NCBI GenBank assembly: GCA_021773565.1
Contig: JAJFJZ010000025.1
Location: 62,001 to 126,000 of the forward strand
Direction: 5' to 3'
Source: Gammaproteobacteria bacterium
GTDB taxonomy: Bacteria > Pseudomonadota > Gammaproteobacteria > Pseudomonadales > Azotimanducaceae
DNA length: 64,000 nucleotides
The position numbers and the translations under genes were made by a program. This document shows positions 8,435 through 17,769 of this stretch, in pieces; position 1 is the stretch's first letter; the number at the start of each line of letters is the position of its first letter. The notes beneath the pieces are model-generated. The model made no database searches and was not told the origin of the DNA. It saw nothing but the letters and a program-made list of their open reading frames with translations.

Positions 8435-8928
8435 GCCCATTATCCAGCCTGCTACCCTCTATTAGCGCGTTGGGGCTGGCCGCTCTTTTTGCCCTGTACC
8501 TGGCATTAGCGCGTCATCCATCATCCGACAACAAAGCCCAGCAAAAACTGGCAGCGCAAGCGCTGGGTGTCGCGGTTATACTGCAAGGCATTCATTTTAC
8601 CGAGGAACTGGTCACCGGTTTCCACGAGCGCTTCCCCGCCATCTTTGGTTTAGAAGCCATTCCGGTCTCTATTTTTATTGCCTTTAATGTGTTGTGGCTG
8701 ATGGCGTGGAGCGCCTCCATTCGAGGTATTGAAAAAACTGTAACCATCGCTTACTTTGCTGCCTGGTTTCTCGCAATCGCAGGAATACTCAATGGCATTG
8801 CGCATCCCATGCTCGCATTGGCAGAAGGTAGCTACTTTCCGGGTTTATTTAGCTCTCCCTTTATCGCTATTGCCTGTGTAGCGCTGTGGCGCCGTCTAAT
8901 AATCGCAACCCGCCCTGTTTTAGCATAG
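8431..8928 (+). CDS. HXXEE-domain membrane protein
   Basis: 165 residues with about five membrane segments. The HXXEE signature is present as HFTEELVTGFHERFP near residue 51, and a later NGIAHP segment carries the second conserved histidine, matching the HXXEE family (PF13787), whose biochemical role is undefined. Its ATG overlaps the TGA of the preceding small gene by four bases, suggesting a functional pair. Confidence 0.78.
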   Translation: MSPLSSLLPSISALGLAALFALYLALARHPSSDNKAQQKLAAQALGVAVILQGIHFTEELVTGFHERFPAIFGLEAIPVSIFIAFNVLWLMAWSASIRGIEKTVTIAYFAAWFLAIAGILNGIAHPMLALAEGSYFPGLFSSPFIAIACVALWRRLIIATRPVLA

Positions 8929-8997
8929 TAGCTCAATAACACAGATACCCGACCGCGCATTGCTCAGGTATCATGCCGGCCACTAAATACACTCTGG

Positions 8998-9609
8998 ATG
9001 TACTGGAAATTGGAATCTCTAAAATACCTTTTCGACCAAAACCTGGCCTGGGCAGCCTCTGTCAACGAGGAAGATCCGGAATTTTTTTCCCGTCTCTCAA
9101 AGCAACAGGCACCAAAATACCTCTGGATTGGGTGTTCGGACAGCCGGGTTCCCGCGAACCAGATAGTGAATTTACCGCCAGGCGAAGTTTTTGTGCACCG
9201 AAATATTGCCAATGTAGTGGTGCACACTGATCTTAATTGTCTCTCGGTACTACAGTTTGCGGTCGAGATATTGAAAGTGGAGCATATTATTATTTGTGGC
9301 CACTATGGTTGCGGAGGCATCGAGGCTGCAATGGATGTAAAAGAATACGGAATAATGGATGGCTGGTTGCGACACATTAAGGACGTATGGCGATCTAATG
9401 CCGAAAAATTCGAAGGACTGCAACATCACGAAAAACTAAACCTGCTATGCGAACTGAATGTTAAGGCACAGGTAAGCAATGTTGGTAATACCTCCATTGT
9501 TCAGCAAGCCTGGAAAAAAGGCGCCAACCTCTCTATTCACGGGTGGATTTATAATATTCGAAATGGAATTTTGCAAGATCTGAACACGCGTCGTTCCGCA
9601 GCTGACTAA
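8998..9609 (+). CDS. Beta-class carbonic anhydrase
   Basis: 203 residues, normal for the bacterial Can/CynT type that interconverts CO2 and bicarbonate. Zinc ligands and dyad are visible: CSDSRV near residue 42 (Cys and Asp-Arg dyad) and HYGCGG near residue 98 (His and Cys). There is no signal peptide, so it is cytoplasmic. The start is the ATG at 8998; an overlapping frame from 8973 is a shadow. It is convergent with the exporter downstream, with only 15 bases between the stops. Confidence 0.93.
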   Translation: MYWKLESLKYLFDQNLAWAASVNEEDPEFFSRLSKQQAPKYLWIGCSDSRVPANQIVNLPPGEVFVHRNIANVVVHTDLNCLSVLQFAVEILKVEHIIICGHYGCGGIEAAMDVKEYGIMDGWLRHIKDVWRSNAEKFEGLQHHEKLNLLCELNVKAQVSNVGNTSIVQQAWKKGANLSIHGWIYNIRNGILQDLNTRRSAAD

Positions 9610-9624
9610 TATTTTTTTGGTTAT

Positions 9625-11958
9625 CTATCCGGACGAGGCTTCTGGCTCAATTGAGGACTCAATGGAGGAATCGCCGCGTTTTTCCAGCCAGTTATCAAAA
9701 CGCACCAGCAACGGTGGCAAAAACAACAGATCAAGAAACAGTGCTACCAGAATTATCGGGGTTAACAACAACGCCACATTCTGGTAGTAAAAGGTATTGG
9801 AAAAAACCAGTATCAAGGTACCAAGAGCAAGTGAAATAGTAGTAATGGTTATGGCAGAGCCCGCCCTGTCCAGGGAAAATTGAACCGCTGCCTCTGGCGT
9901 ATCCCCGTCCCTGCGCGCGCTGATGTACTTACTCAGAACGTGTACCGAATCGTCGACCACCAGCCCTATGCTGATTGAAAACAGCATGAGGATATAGGGA
10001 CTCAATTCACCCACAAAAAGGCCCCAAAAACCAAACACTATGGTTGCCGGAAACAGGTTGGCAACAATGCTTAACAAGCCATAGCGTACACTCTTTAAGC
10101 CAATCAGCAGCGTGATGGTTATAAGCAGAAAACTCAGCGTAAACCCCTGCATCAGCTCAATGGATATAGACCGGTCCAGACGCGCAAACAATATGCTGTT
10201 ATCACCATGTTTTACGGAGTAGCCGGGTTTTACATTTTCTGCAATCCAGTTTTCAATTTTGGTGTTGAAATTAATAAGCTGCAGGTTGGTAAGGTTTGAC
10301 GTGCCTATCACCAGACGAATCGCAGAATAGTCGGGATTAAAGATGGATTCCAGGTTAGGTTCGATTTCCTGGACCAGTTGATAACCCACCAGGTAATCGA
10401 TAATTTGCAGCGTATCTGTGGGCACAATGTTCCAGGCTTCGTCGTTATCGTGCTCGGCCTTGTTCAGGTTTTTTAACATGTCGGTGTAGCTGGTAACGAA
10501 ACTGGCCTCAGGCTGCGCCTCCAACCATTGTGAAAATTCATTTACCTGCTCAAGAAATGGCGCTTGTGTTATTCCGTAGTACTCACCACTGTTAATGCTA
10601 TAAACCAGCGACTGATCGTTTCCAATCTTTTCAGCCAGCGCTGTCATCGCATGATGAAAATCAGATTCTGTATCCACAAAACTGAATCGATTAAAATCCA
10701 CCTTGTTCAGGGGTAAAAGCGCCATCGTAACCACCACAAGCACTACACTGCCCCAGAACAATGGCGTACCCTGATTCGCTACCAGCCGACGAATTGCAGA
10801 GATAAAACCCTGCACACCCAGAGGCCTGGGTACTTTATTGGTAGGTAATAAAAGTATCAGCATCGGCAGGAGCATCAGCGTCACCACAAATGCCCACACA
10901 ACCCCAATGGCTACCACATTTCCAAAGCCATAAATACCGGGCGAAGAGCAATAATTCAGGCTTAAAAAACCCATCGCCGTAGTCACCGTGGCCAAAGAAA
11001 CCGGTTGAATATTAATCCTCAGGCTCTCTCGCATGGCTTCCATCTTGTCCAAAGAACGATGCAGGCCCTGCACATACACCGAAACGATATGAATGCCATC
11101 AGCCATCGCAATCATCAGGACAACTAATGGCCCCATCAGTGAAATTTGGTTAAAAGGTATTTCTGCCCAACCAACCGTACCCACGGTTAACCCAATAGTG
11201 GTAAAAGCCACCGCGAACAAACACAGGGAAAATGACAGTGACCGCAAACAAAACCACAGGAGTAATATCGATACCACAATTACAAAAGGAAAAAGATAAG
11301 TGCTGTCTTTTATCTGCGCCTTGTAACTGTCCAGCTCAAACAGAACGTTGCCTAACACATAAATAGTGAGGTCCGGATACTTTGCTCGAAGGGAGTCACG
11401 CAATGTGACAACCGATTCTGCAATTTCCAGACGTGTATCCTTGTCATCTTTGCTGGCTTTGTACTTAATCAGTGCAAGCGCCATATCTCCTTCCGGCGAG
11501 AGCAGGCTTTTGGTCAGGTCATCATCATTTAGCGCAATATCCCGTAACTCATTCAGGTCATTTTGGCTAAGGCCGGACAATTCGGGGATCAAATAGTCAC
11601 GGTTATATATATCTGAATCCACAGCATTCAGGCGGCGATTTATTAGCGAACCCACTGATACTGCAGAATGAACTTCCACATACCGGTTGGTCAGGTCTTC
11701 CATAGCCTGCAGGGTATCGAGCGTAAATACGGTGTCTTTTTCTGTAATAAAGGCAAACAGTACGCCCGTGCTCGGAGGAAAATCTGCGCGTACTTCGTCT
11801 ACCTCTTTTCGGTACGGATCATCCTCACTTAGTATTGAATTAAATGAGCTGTCCAGTGTGGTGTTGAGCATGCCAAAAGTTATAACACCGCCAAAAACGA
11901 CCACGAGAGAAGCCAGTACGTAGCGTTTGGACAATAAAAAATTAATAAGGGTTTGCAT
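9625..11958 (-). CDS. MMPL/RND-superfamily exporter
   Basis: 777 residues with the duplicated RND plan: a membrane helix at the N-terminus, a large periplasmic loop (about 40-210), five helices, a second helix and loop (about 400-600) and five more helices. Both halves carry the acidic helix-4 signature: LMIAMADGIHIVSVY in the first and SIGLVVDDSVHVLSKY in the second, which places it among the sterol-sensing/MMPL-like exporters of lipids or hydrophobic molecules rather than multidrug AcrB types. No outer-membrane or adaptor partner is adjacent. It is divergent from the monooxygenase fusion at 12098. Cargo unknown. Confidence 0.85.
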   Translation of the reverse strand: MQTLINFLLSKRYVLASLVVVFGGVITFGMLNTTLDSSFNSILSEDDPYRKEVDEVRADFPPSTGVLFAFITEKDTVFTLDTLQAMEDLTNRYVEVHSAVSVGSLINRRLNAVDSDIYNRDYLIPELSGLSQNDLNELRDIALNDDDLTKSLLSPEGDMALALIKYKASKDDKDTRLEIAESVVTLRDSLRAKYPDLTIYVLGNVLFELDSYKAQIKDSTYLFPFVIVVSILLLWFCLRSLSFSLCLFAVAFTTIGLTVGTVGWAEIPFNQISLMGPLVVLMIAMADGIHIVSVYVQGLHRSLDKMEAMRESLRINIQPVSLATVTTAMGFLSLNYCSSPGIYGFGNVVAIGVVWAFVVTLMLLPMLILLLPTNKVPRPLGVQGFISAIRRLVANQGTPLFWGSVVLVVVTMALLPLNKVDFNRFSFVDTESDFHHAMTALAEKIGNDQSLVYSINSGEYYGITQAPFLEQVNEFSQWLEAQPEASFVTSYTDMLKNLNKAEHDNDEAWNIVPTDTLQIIDYLVGYQLVQEIEPNLESIFNPDYSAIRLVIGTSNLTNLQLINFNTKIENWIAENVKPGYSVKHGDNSILFARLDRSISIELMQGFTLSFLLITITLLIGLKSVRYGLLSIVANLFPATIVFGFWGLFVGELSPYILMLFSISIGLVVDDSVHVLSKYISARRDGDTPEAAVQFSLDRAGSAITITTISLALGTLILVFSNTFYYQNVALLLTPIILVALFLDLLFLPPLLVRFDNWLEKRGDSSIESSIEPEASSG

Positions 11959-12097
11959 AAATTTGCCGCGTAAACCGCACTTTTCCGCCTTAAGATAGAA
12001 AAATTATAACGCAGTGCGTCCAATTCGTGGTGCAATAATAGTACTGTTGTGTATGTTAGTATTTATAGCTGTTAACGCTGTGATGCAGGAGCTTCAA

Positions 12098-13846
12098 ATG
12101 AACGCAATCAATTTCCTACTTTTCGGACTTATTGGCCTGCTGGCGGGCCATTCCAGCATGGCAGCAGATCTTGTCAGAGTGGGTGATTTTACCCTTCTCG
12201 ATCAAAATGGCGTGTCCCACCAGCTAAGCTGGTATGGTGACCAGAAAGCCGTGGTAATTCTGGTGCATGCAAATGGTGATCCGGATGTGCGCGCAGCAAC
12301 ACTCGGCTTAAATGAGCTGACTGAGCAGTTCAGGGATAAGGACGTTGCGTTTTTTATGCTTAACGCCATCGCGCTGGACAACCGTCACAGCATTGCAAAG
12401 GAGGCCACTGAGCAGAAAATCAATATCCCCATTCTGGTGGACGAAGCACAGCTTGTTGCTGAATCTCTGGGGATTACTACCACCGCAGAAGCTATTGTGA
12501 TTAATCCCAGATCCATGAGTTTGGTTTATCGTGGCCCCGTAAAAGACACGAACCGCCAGTATCTGGGTGAAGCGCTCACAGCACTTGTAGCGGGTGAGCC
12601 GGTTACACCAATAGCGCCTTCGCCCGTTAGCGGGTCTGCCATAGAGTTTCCCGGAAGAGACCGGGACCAGACGCAAGCCGTATCCTACACCAGGGACATC
12701 GTTCCCATACTGCAGGACAACTGTGTTGCCTGTCATCACGACGGGGGAATAGGTCCGTGGTCCATGTCCAGCCATACCATGGTGCAGGGTTGGTCAAAAA
12801 TGATGCAGGAGGTGGTAATGACTCAACGCATGCCTCCCGGCCAGATTGATCCGCACGTTGGCAAAAATTTTCAGGAACTGGCGGGATTGAGTGTTCCGGA
12901 AAAGCAGATGCTCATGCACTGGATAGAAGCGGGTGCATCCATGGGACCGGAAGAGAAAGACCCCCTACCAACGATGGAGTTTAACGATCCCGAGTACACA
13001 TTGGGCACGCCAGATATGATTTTTACAGTTCCGGCGCAAACCATTCCTGCCACGGGAATACTGGATTACAGATACATACCCGTGAAACTCGACCTCGACA
13101 AAGATATATGGGTGCGGGCAGTAGAATTTATTCCCGGAGACCGCAAGGCTTTACATCACGTTATTGCCTATCTGTCCAGCCCGGCAGATAAAACCGTTAA
13201 GGGAAGGCAAAATGGTAGCGCAAGGGGCGATAGCATCGGGGGTTTTGCACCCGGTCGTCAGCCGGACTCATTTCGCGATAATAGCGGTCGCCTCATTAGC
13301 AAAGGCTCCAACCTGTTGTTGCAAATGCACTACACGACTTCGGGCAAGGAAAGCGTGGATGAAACAAAAATAGGGCTTTTCCTTCACGATAAACCGCCAA
13401 AATATGTGATGGCCGGTGGCGTTGCTGGCCAAAGACGCTTTTTTATTCCAGCACATGCAAAGGATCACAAACTGGAAGGCGAACAACTCATAGAGCGTGA
13501 TGCCTATTTGTACGATTTGACGCCCCACATGCATTTTAGAGGCAAGTACATGAGTTATACCGCGGAGTATCCTGATGGTAAATCCGAAGTACTGCTGTCA
13601 GTGCCAAAGTATAATTTTAACTGGCAATTCAGCTACCGGCTCACGGAGCCATTATTTTTACCAGCTGGAACCCGGCTGGTGGCCAGAGGTGCAATGGACA
13701 ATTCAGATCGTAACCCCTTCAACCCGGATCCATCCAAACCCGTGCATTTTGGCTTACAGACCAAACATGAAATGTTCTTTGGGTTTACTACGTTAAGGTA
13801 TGTGGGAGATTCTCCCTATTCAACTACGGAGGTAGCCGCCAACTAG
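12098..13846 (+). CDS. Redoxin-like, cytochrome c and copper type II monooxygenase fusion protein
   Basis: About 582 residues. A signal peptide (MNAINFLLFG... SSMAA) is followed by a thioredoxin/peroxiredoxin-like domain (residues 25-165) that lacks the catalytic cysteine, then a cytochrome c haem site (NCVACHHDG, near residue 208), and a C-terminal copper-dependent ascorbate-type monooxygenase domain: KALHHVIAY, LLQMHYT and PHMHFRGKYM match the CuA and CuB histidine clusters of peptidylglycine hydroxylating monooxygenase, with a late KHEMFFG methionine. CAGGAG precedes the ATG at 12098; an upstream in-frame ATG-like start at 12014 is less likely. The substrate is unknown. It is periplasmic and likely redox-driven by the haem. 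Confidence 0.85.
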   Translation: MNAINFLLFGLIGLLAGHSSMAADLVRVGDFTLLDQNGVSHQLSWYGDQKAVVILVHANGDPDVRAATLGLNELTEQFRDKDVAFFMLNAIALDNRHSIAKEATEQKINIPILVDEAQLVAESLGITTTAEAIVINPRSMSLVYRGPVKDTNRQYLGEALTALVAGEPVTPIAPSPVSGSAIEFPGRDRDQTQAVSYTRDIVPILQDNCVACHHDGGIGPWSMSSHTMVQGWSKMMQEVVMTQRMPPGQIDPHVGKNFQELAGLSVPEKQMLMHWIEAGASMGPEEKDPLPTMEFNDPEYTLGTPDMIFTVPAQTIPATGILDYRYIPVKLDLDKDIWVRAVEFIPGDRKALHHVIAYLSSPADKTVKGRQNGSARGDSIGGFAPGRQPDSFRDNSGRLISKGSNLLLQMHYTTSGKESVDETKIGLFLHDKPPKYVMAGGVAGQRRFFIPAHAKDHKLEGEQLIERDAYLYDLTPHMHFRGKYMSYTAEYPDGKSEVLLSVPKYNFNWQFSYRLTEPLFLPAGTRLVARGAMDNSDRNPFNPDPSKPVHFGLQTKHEMFFGFTTLRYVGDSPYSTTEVAAN

Positions 13847-13871
13847 CCAGTATAATCTTTGGGAATGGCTG

Positions 13872-13901
13872 GTTTATCCGTTCCAGATGAATCGGATAAA
13901 C
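13872..13901. terminator. Inverted repeat between convergent genes, probable bidirectional terminator
   Basis: A perfect 9-bp inverted repeat (GTTTATCCG at 13872-13880 and CGGATAAAC at 13893-13901) with a 12-base loop lies between the end of the monooxygenase fusion and the end of the histidine kinase gene. No run of T follows on either side, so the termination function is inferred from position. Confidence 0.55.
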
Positions 13902-13908
13902 TGACCGT

Positions 13909-16125
13909 CTAACTCTTCAGGGGAAATCTGGCGGATACTATTACGCCATCACGCAGGGGCAGGTTTCGCGCTTCGATTTCTCCCCGGTGAAACTCGGTGA
14001 TGAGACGGGCGATATATAAACCAATACCCAGATGCGGGTCCTCTCCTGCCTGGGGTGTTCGAACAGACACCATGGGATCGAAAAGACGGTCTTGCATCTG
14101 CTCTGGTAAGCAAGGTCCTCTGTTAATTACCTCTATAAGCGCATAGTTAAGCCCGTGGAAGCGCTCAATGCGTAAATTCAATCGGATGGGTGTATCCCGT
14201 TCAGAAAATTCCACAGCATTGGCTACCAGTTTGTCCAGCAATTGTGCAAGATGTTCGGGAACACCCGCCACAATTAATGGCCCATCCCAAATATCAAAAA
14301 CAAACTGTTGTTCCGGATACACCTGGTTATAAGCCTCTCCGCATGCGCCAACAATTTTAGACAGGTCAAATTCAGACCATTCCGATGTCTGCAGCGCCTG
14401 TTCAATTCGAGTGGCCTCACTCATATTGGACAGAATACCCGTAAGCCGGTCAATGCCATGTTGTGCCCGTTCCATATATACCTGTGCATTATCATCGAGT
14501 GGCAACATCGACATATTTTCAAGCGAGCTTTTTACAATGGTTACCGGCGTGCGCAATTCATGCGAAAGCCGCGAGGACATATTCTCCAGATAACTTGTAT
14601 AACTTCCCAGGCGCCCAACCATATTACTAAGGGAGCGCGACAGGTCACCGATCTCATCCCGGTTTTTGGATGCGCCCAGATTGCTGGTTACACGCCCCTG
14701 TTCGTCAATTGCCTGCTCTGCTTCATTGCGTAATTTACGGATGCGGCTGGAAACCCTGGACGCAAAAACAAACAGGGCAAGCGTACCAAGTACCATTACA
14801 GTAACAATTACGCTAAAGAGCTTCTCAAGCGCCCTGTTGCGCAGGGTGCGTATCCCATTGGTCGTTTCTTCGGCAATCACCCCACCCATAACCTGTTCAT
14901 CAATATAGATGGGGTGGGCCGTGGAAAGTATCACAGCGGCACGATCACTGGTCAGTCGCCACTGGGAGGAGGGTTTACCTGCAAGTGCCGAAGAGAGGAC
15001 CGGGGAGAGCTCGGTACCCTCGAACAAAAGCGTGTTTTCCAACTCATCAATGAAGTCATTGGACGGTCGGTTCAGCAATTTTTCGTAAATTGGAAAAAAC
15101 AGATGTTTCTCTATTGCTTCTATCGCTTTGCTCAAAAACCCGGTAAATACACCGTCTCCCGCTACTTTTCGCACAGGCTGCACAGCCCAGGGACCATCTG
15201 AATCCCGAATATCTCCCGTGCTCGCCAGTACACGCTGATGTTTGTCTACTACCCTGATTCGGGAACTGCTGTGACGCATACCACTGATTATTTTTTCTAT
15301 CTCAGGCGAAGGCACCAGCACAGTCCCCAAGCCATCCAGTGTGCGGGTGTTGGACGTACCAACCGTAGCCAGTTTTGTTCTGGTGTGCGGATCGTCCACA
15401 TCATTGATGGCAAATCCTATTTTACTCCCAATCATTGCAAGCGGAATTCGTAGCTCTATATTGTAACCAGCAGCGGTCTCCACCCAACGGCCCAATATAG
15501 CCGGCTCCGGTTGTACCGGCGTAAAACTGTCCGGATCGTCCGTCAGGCGATAAGCGGTGAACCATCCTGGTTGTGTAGCGGTTACAACATACCTTCTAAA
15601 AAGCGCATCGGGAGAAAGAAAGGCAATTTCAAGATAATCGTTGCGATCAATTCGCCTGCTATTTTCACCTCGCAGAATCAAAACATTGTCCGTAACCTCG
15701 AAATAGGCGTACAGGTACTGGTCAAACTTTCCTACCATATGATTAAAGCTCAACGATTCTGGCCGGTAAATCTCCTGGCCTTCAATCACATAGTCCCCCG
15801 CATAGTTTAGCTGGTGTTGCACATAGGCTGACCAGTCATTAAGGCGACCATCCAACAGGATGGGTTCGGCGATCTGATACGCATATAAATCCCTGCCGCG
15901 ACTCACGCTACTGAGAAAACTGGCATTTCGTTCAAACAACAGGGGACGATCGTGAAGGGCGCTGGCAATTGCCCGTGCCGTTGCTGCCAACGACCTCTCC
16001 TGGCCCTGGCGCAGGTACTTTTCCATTTCCCACACATATTCCCAGCCCAGCCAGGGAATGGTAAACAGGAAGCTGGATAATAATACCAGCTTCAGTCGCA
16101 ATCCAAATGCCGGAAGGCGTATCAC
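13909..16125 (-). CDS. pdsS: PDS-system sensor histidine kinase
   Basis: 738 residues. N-terminal membrane helix (about 10-30), a long periplasmic sensor of about 420 residues that includes a carbohydrate-binding-like segment (PILLDGRLNDWS, YLYAYFEVTDN), a second helix (about 455-475), a HAMP region, a dimerisation domain with SHELRTPV (phospho-accepting His near residue 540), and an ATPase domain with DKLVANAVEFS (N box) and HLGIGLYIARLI (G box). This matches the kinase of the proteobacterial dedicated sortase system (TIGR03785). The GTG start overlaps the response regulator stop, and the sortase genes lie divergently beyond the regulator, so it likely controls that cluster. Confidence 0.9.
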   Translation of the reverse strand: MIRLPAFGLRLKLVLLSSFLFTIPWLGWEYVWEMEKYLRQGQERSLAATARAIASALHDRPLLFERNASFLSSVSRGRDLYAYQIAEPILLDGRLNDWSAYVQHQLNYAGDYVIEGQEIYRPESLSFNHMVGKFDQYLYAYFEVTDNVLILRGENSRRIDRNDYLEIAFLSPDALFRRYVVTATQPGWFTAYRLTDDPDSFTPVQPEPAILGRWVETAAGYNIELRIPLAMIGSKIGFAINDVDDPHTRTKLATVGTSNTRTLDGLGTVLVPSPEIEKIISGMRHSSSRIRVVDKHQRVLASTGDIRDSDGPWAVQPVRKVAGDGVFTGFLSKAIEAIEKHLFFPIYEKLLNRPSNDFIDELENTLLFEGTELSPVLSSALAGKPSSQWRLTSDRAAVILSTAHPIYIDEQVMGGVIAEETTNGIRTLRNRALEKLFSVIVTVMVLGTLALFVFASRVSSRIRKLRNEAEQAIDEQGRVTSNLGASKNRDEIGDLSRSLSNMVGRLGSYTSYLENMSSRLSHELRTPVTIVKSSLENMSMLPLDDNAQVYMERAQHGIDRLTGILSNMSEATRIEQALQTSEWSEFDLSKIVGACGEAYNQVYPEQQFVFDIWDGPLIVAGVPEHLAQLLDKLVANAVEFSERDTPIRLNLRIERFHGLNYALIEVINRGPCLPEQMQDRLFDPMVSVRTPQAGEDPHLGIGLYIARLITEFHRGEIEARNLPLRDGVIVSARFPLKS

Positions 16126-16817
16126 TGCATCTCGACCCAGCGATATCCCATGCCATACACAGTATCAATACAATCAAAGCCTGCGTCTGCCTCAACAAAT
16201 TTGCGCCTGATACGTTTAACATGGGACGTAATAGTACTGTCATCCACCACCAGCCTGGATTCCTGCATCAGCTGCTCCCGGCTTTTCACATGCCCCGGAA
16301 ACTTTGCCAGCGCAAACACCATCCAGAATTCTGTAACCGTTAACTCGAGGGGATTATCATCCCAGCGAATTTGCATCCGGCTGGAATCCACATACAACTT
16401 CCCCCGCTTAATAACATTGTCGGTTGAAGCGGGCATGTCCATCACATCAAGCCGTCTGAACAAGGCAGCAATGCGTGCAGTTAAATGAGGCAGGCTTATA
16501 TCTTTGGTGAGATAGTCATCAGCACCCATGCGCAGCCCGCTGACAGTATCTATGTCGTTATCTCTGGCTGTCAAAAAAATGATGGGAAGTGTTGTAGAGA
16601 GAGACCTGAGGGTTTTGCACAGCTCAAACCCACCATCAAACTCGTCCCCAAGCCCGATATCAATAATAGCCAAATCCGGCAGACGCTGAGTAAATGCTAA
16701 CTGGGCTTCCTGACGATTCGAATATGTTTGCACATCGTAGCCTTGTAATCGAAGCACATCTGCATAATTTTCGCGGATAGCTGCTTCGTCTTCTACTATG
16801 GCTACACGTCGGGTCAA
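16122..16817 (-). CDS. pdsR: PDS-system response regulator (OmpR/PhoB type)
   Basis: About 231 residues: a receiver domain beginning RRVAIVEDEAAIRENYADVL, phosphorylatable Asp in LAIIDIGLGDEF, conserved Lys in YLTKDIS, and a winged-helix DNA-binding domain (LTVTEFWMVFALAKFPGHVKSREQLM, DDSTITSHVKRIRRKF, GMGYRW). This matches TIGR03787. No ATG start exists; TTG at 16817 gives the canonical beginning, while a TTG at 16871 would add 18 residues. It is coupled to the kinase gene downstream by a GTGA overlap. It probably activates the divergent OmpA-target-sortase genes. Confidence 0.9.
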   Translation of the reverse strand: MTRRVAIVEDEAAIRENYADVLRLQGYDVQTYSNRQEAQLAFTQRLPDLAIIDIGLGDEFDGGFELCKTLRSLSTTLPIIFLTARDNDIDTVSGLRMGADDYLTKDISLPHLTARIAALFRRLDVMDMPASTDNVIKRGKLYVDSSRMQIRWDDNPLELTVTEFWMVFALAKFPGHVKSREQLMQESRLVVDDSTITSHVKRIRRKFVEADAGFDCIDTVYGMGYRWVEMQ

Positions 16818-17007
16818 GGCCTTGTCTCGTTTTGCGTAAGGTTCAAAGTGCAATATACAATAATTTCGCAAGCTTCGATGTGAAGAAGCTCAATTGCCAT
16901 AATTTCGACACAATTGGCCAGTACTTCGTCTGATTTGATACCCACGATTGCCATCTGCCCCGGGTTAAATAAGCCATATAAACCCAAAAGACATAATCCT
17001 GGAGAAT

Positions 17008-17754
17008 ATGATCATGAACAAGTCTGTAATCGCAATACTGTTATTCGCAGTCCTTCAGTCATCGGTACTGTATGCAGCAGAAACCAAACAAAATGCAGAG
17101 AAAGTAAAAAAGCCGGCTTCTTTCGCCGCACCACTCGGTATGTTAACGGGTGCCGCGGTCGCAGGGCCAGTCGGGGTGCTGGTGGCCACCACCCTGGGCA
17201 TCATCTTTGATACCCAGAGCGAAAAAAAGTACCAGCTGAAACTTGCACTGCAGAACAGTAACACCGTGAACCAAAAGCAACTATTAGCGCATCAACAGGA
17301 GCTGTCCCGCTTACAGGATGAGCAACACGAACGCGACGCACACTACCTAATCGCCAGTCGTGAATGGAGTGAGGCCAGTCAGGCAGGATTTGAGAAGAGC
17401 ATAAGCTATTCCCTGCAATTTCGAACCGGCTCGAGCAAGATCGAACCCCACTACGTAGAGCAACTGGACGGTCTGGTGCATTTGTTGACTTCCACGCCAC
17501 AACTAAACGTACAACTTACAGGACATTCGGATCAGTTGGGCGATGAGGAATTTAACCAGAATTTATCCCGCAATCGGGTTGAAACCATAGAAAGCTATCT
17601 GGTAAGCGCAGGGATTGGCACATCCAGAATCCAGAGTTATGCGTACGGTGAAAGTAGCCCATTAAACAAGCAGGCAGGAATTGAGGAAAACCCGTTTGAG
17701 CGTCGGGTAACTATACAGGTAAGCACATCCAGACAAGCCGTAGTTAGCTATTAG
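17008..17754 (+). CDS. pdsO: PDS-associated OmpA-family protein
   Basis: 248 residues. Signal peptide (residues 1-22, ending LYAAE), a small hydrophobic glycine-rich region (GMLTGAAVAGPVGVLVATTLG) and a coiled-coil segment (LLAHQQELSRLQDEQ), then a C-terminal OmpA/MotB peptidoglycan-binding domain (FRTGSSKIEPHY, LTGHSDQLGDEEFNQNLSRNRVETI, YAYGESSP). This fits TIGR03789, the OmpA-like protein found beside the dedicated sortase. GGAG precedes ATGs at 17008 and 17014; 17014 is an equally good start. The sortase target starts 15 bases after its stop. Confidence 0.9.
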   Translation: MIMNKSVIAILLFAVLQSSVLYAAETKQNAEKVKKPASFAAPLGMLTGAAVAGPVGVLVATTLGIIFDTQSEKKYQLKLALQNSNTVNQKQLLAHQQELSRLQDEQHERDAHYLIASREWSEASQAGFEKSISYSLQFRTGSSKIEPHYVEQLDGLVHLLTSTPQLNVQLTGHSDQLGDEEFNQNLSRNRVETIESYLVSAGIGTSRIQSYAYGESSPLNKQAGIEENPFERRVTIQVSTSRQAVVSY

Positions 17755-17769
17755 GACAACGCGCTTAAT

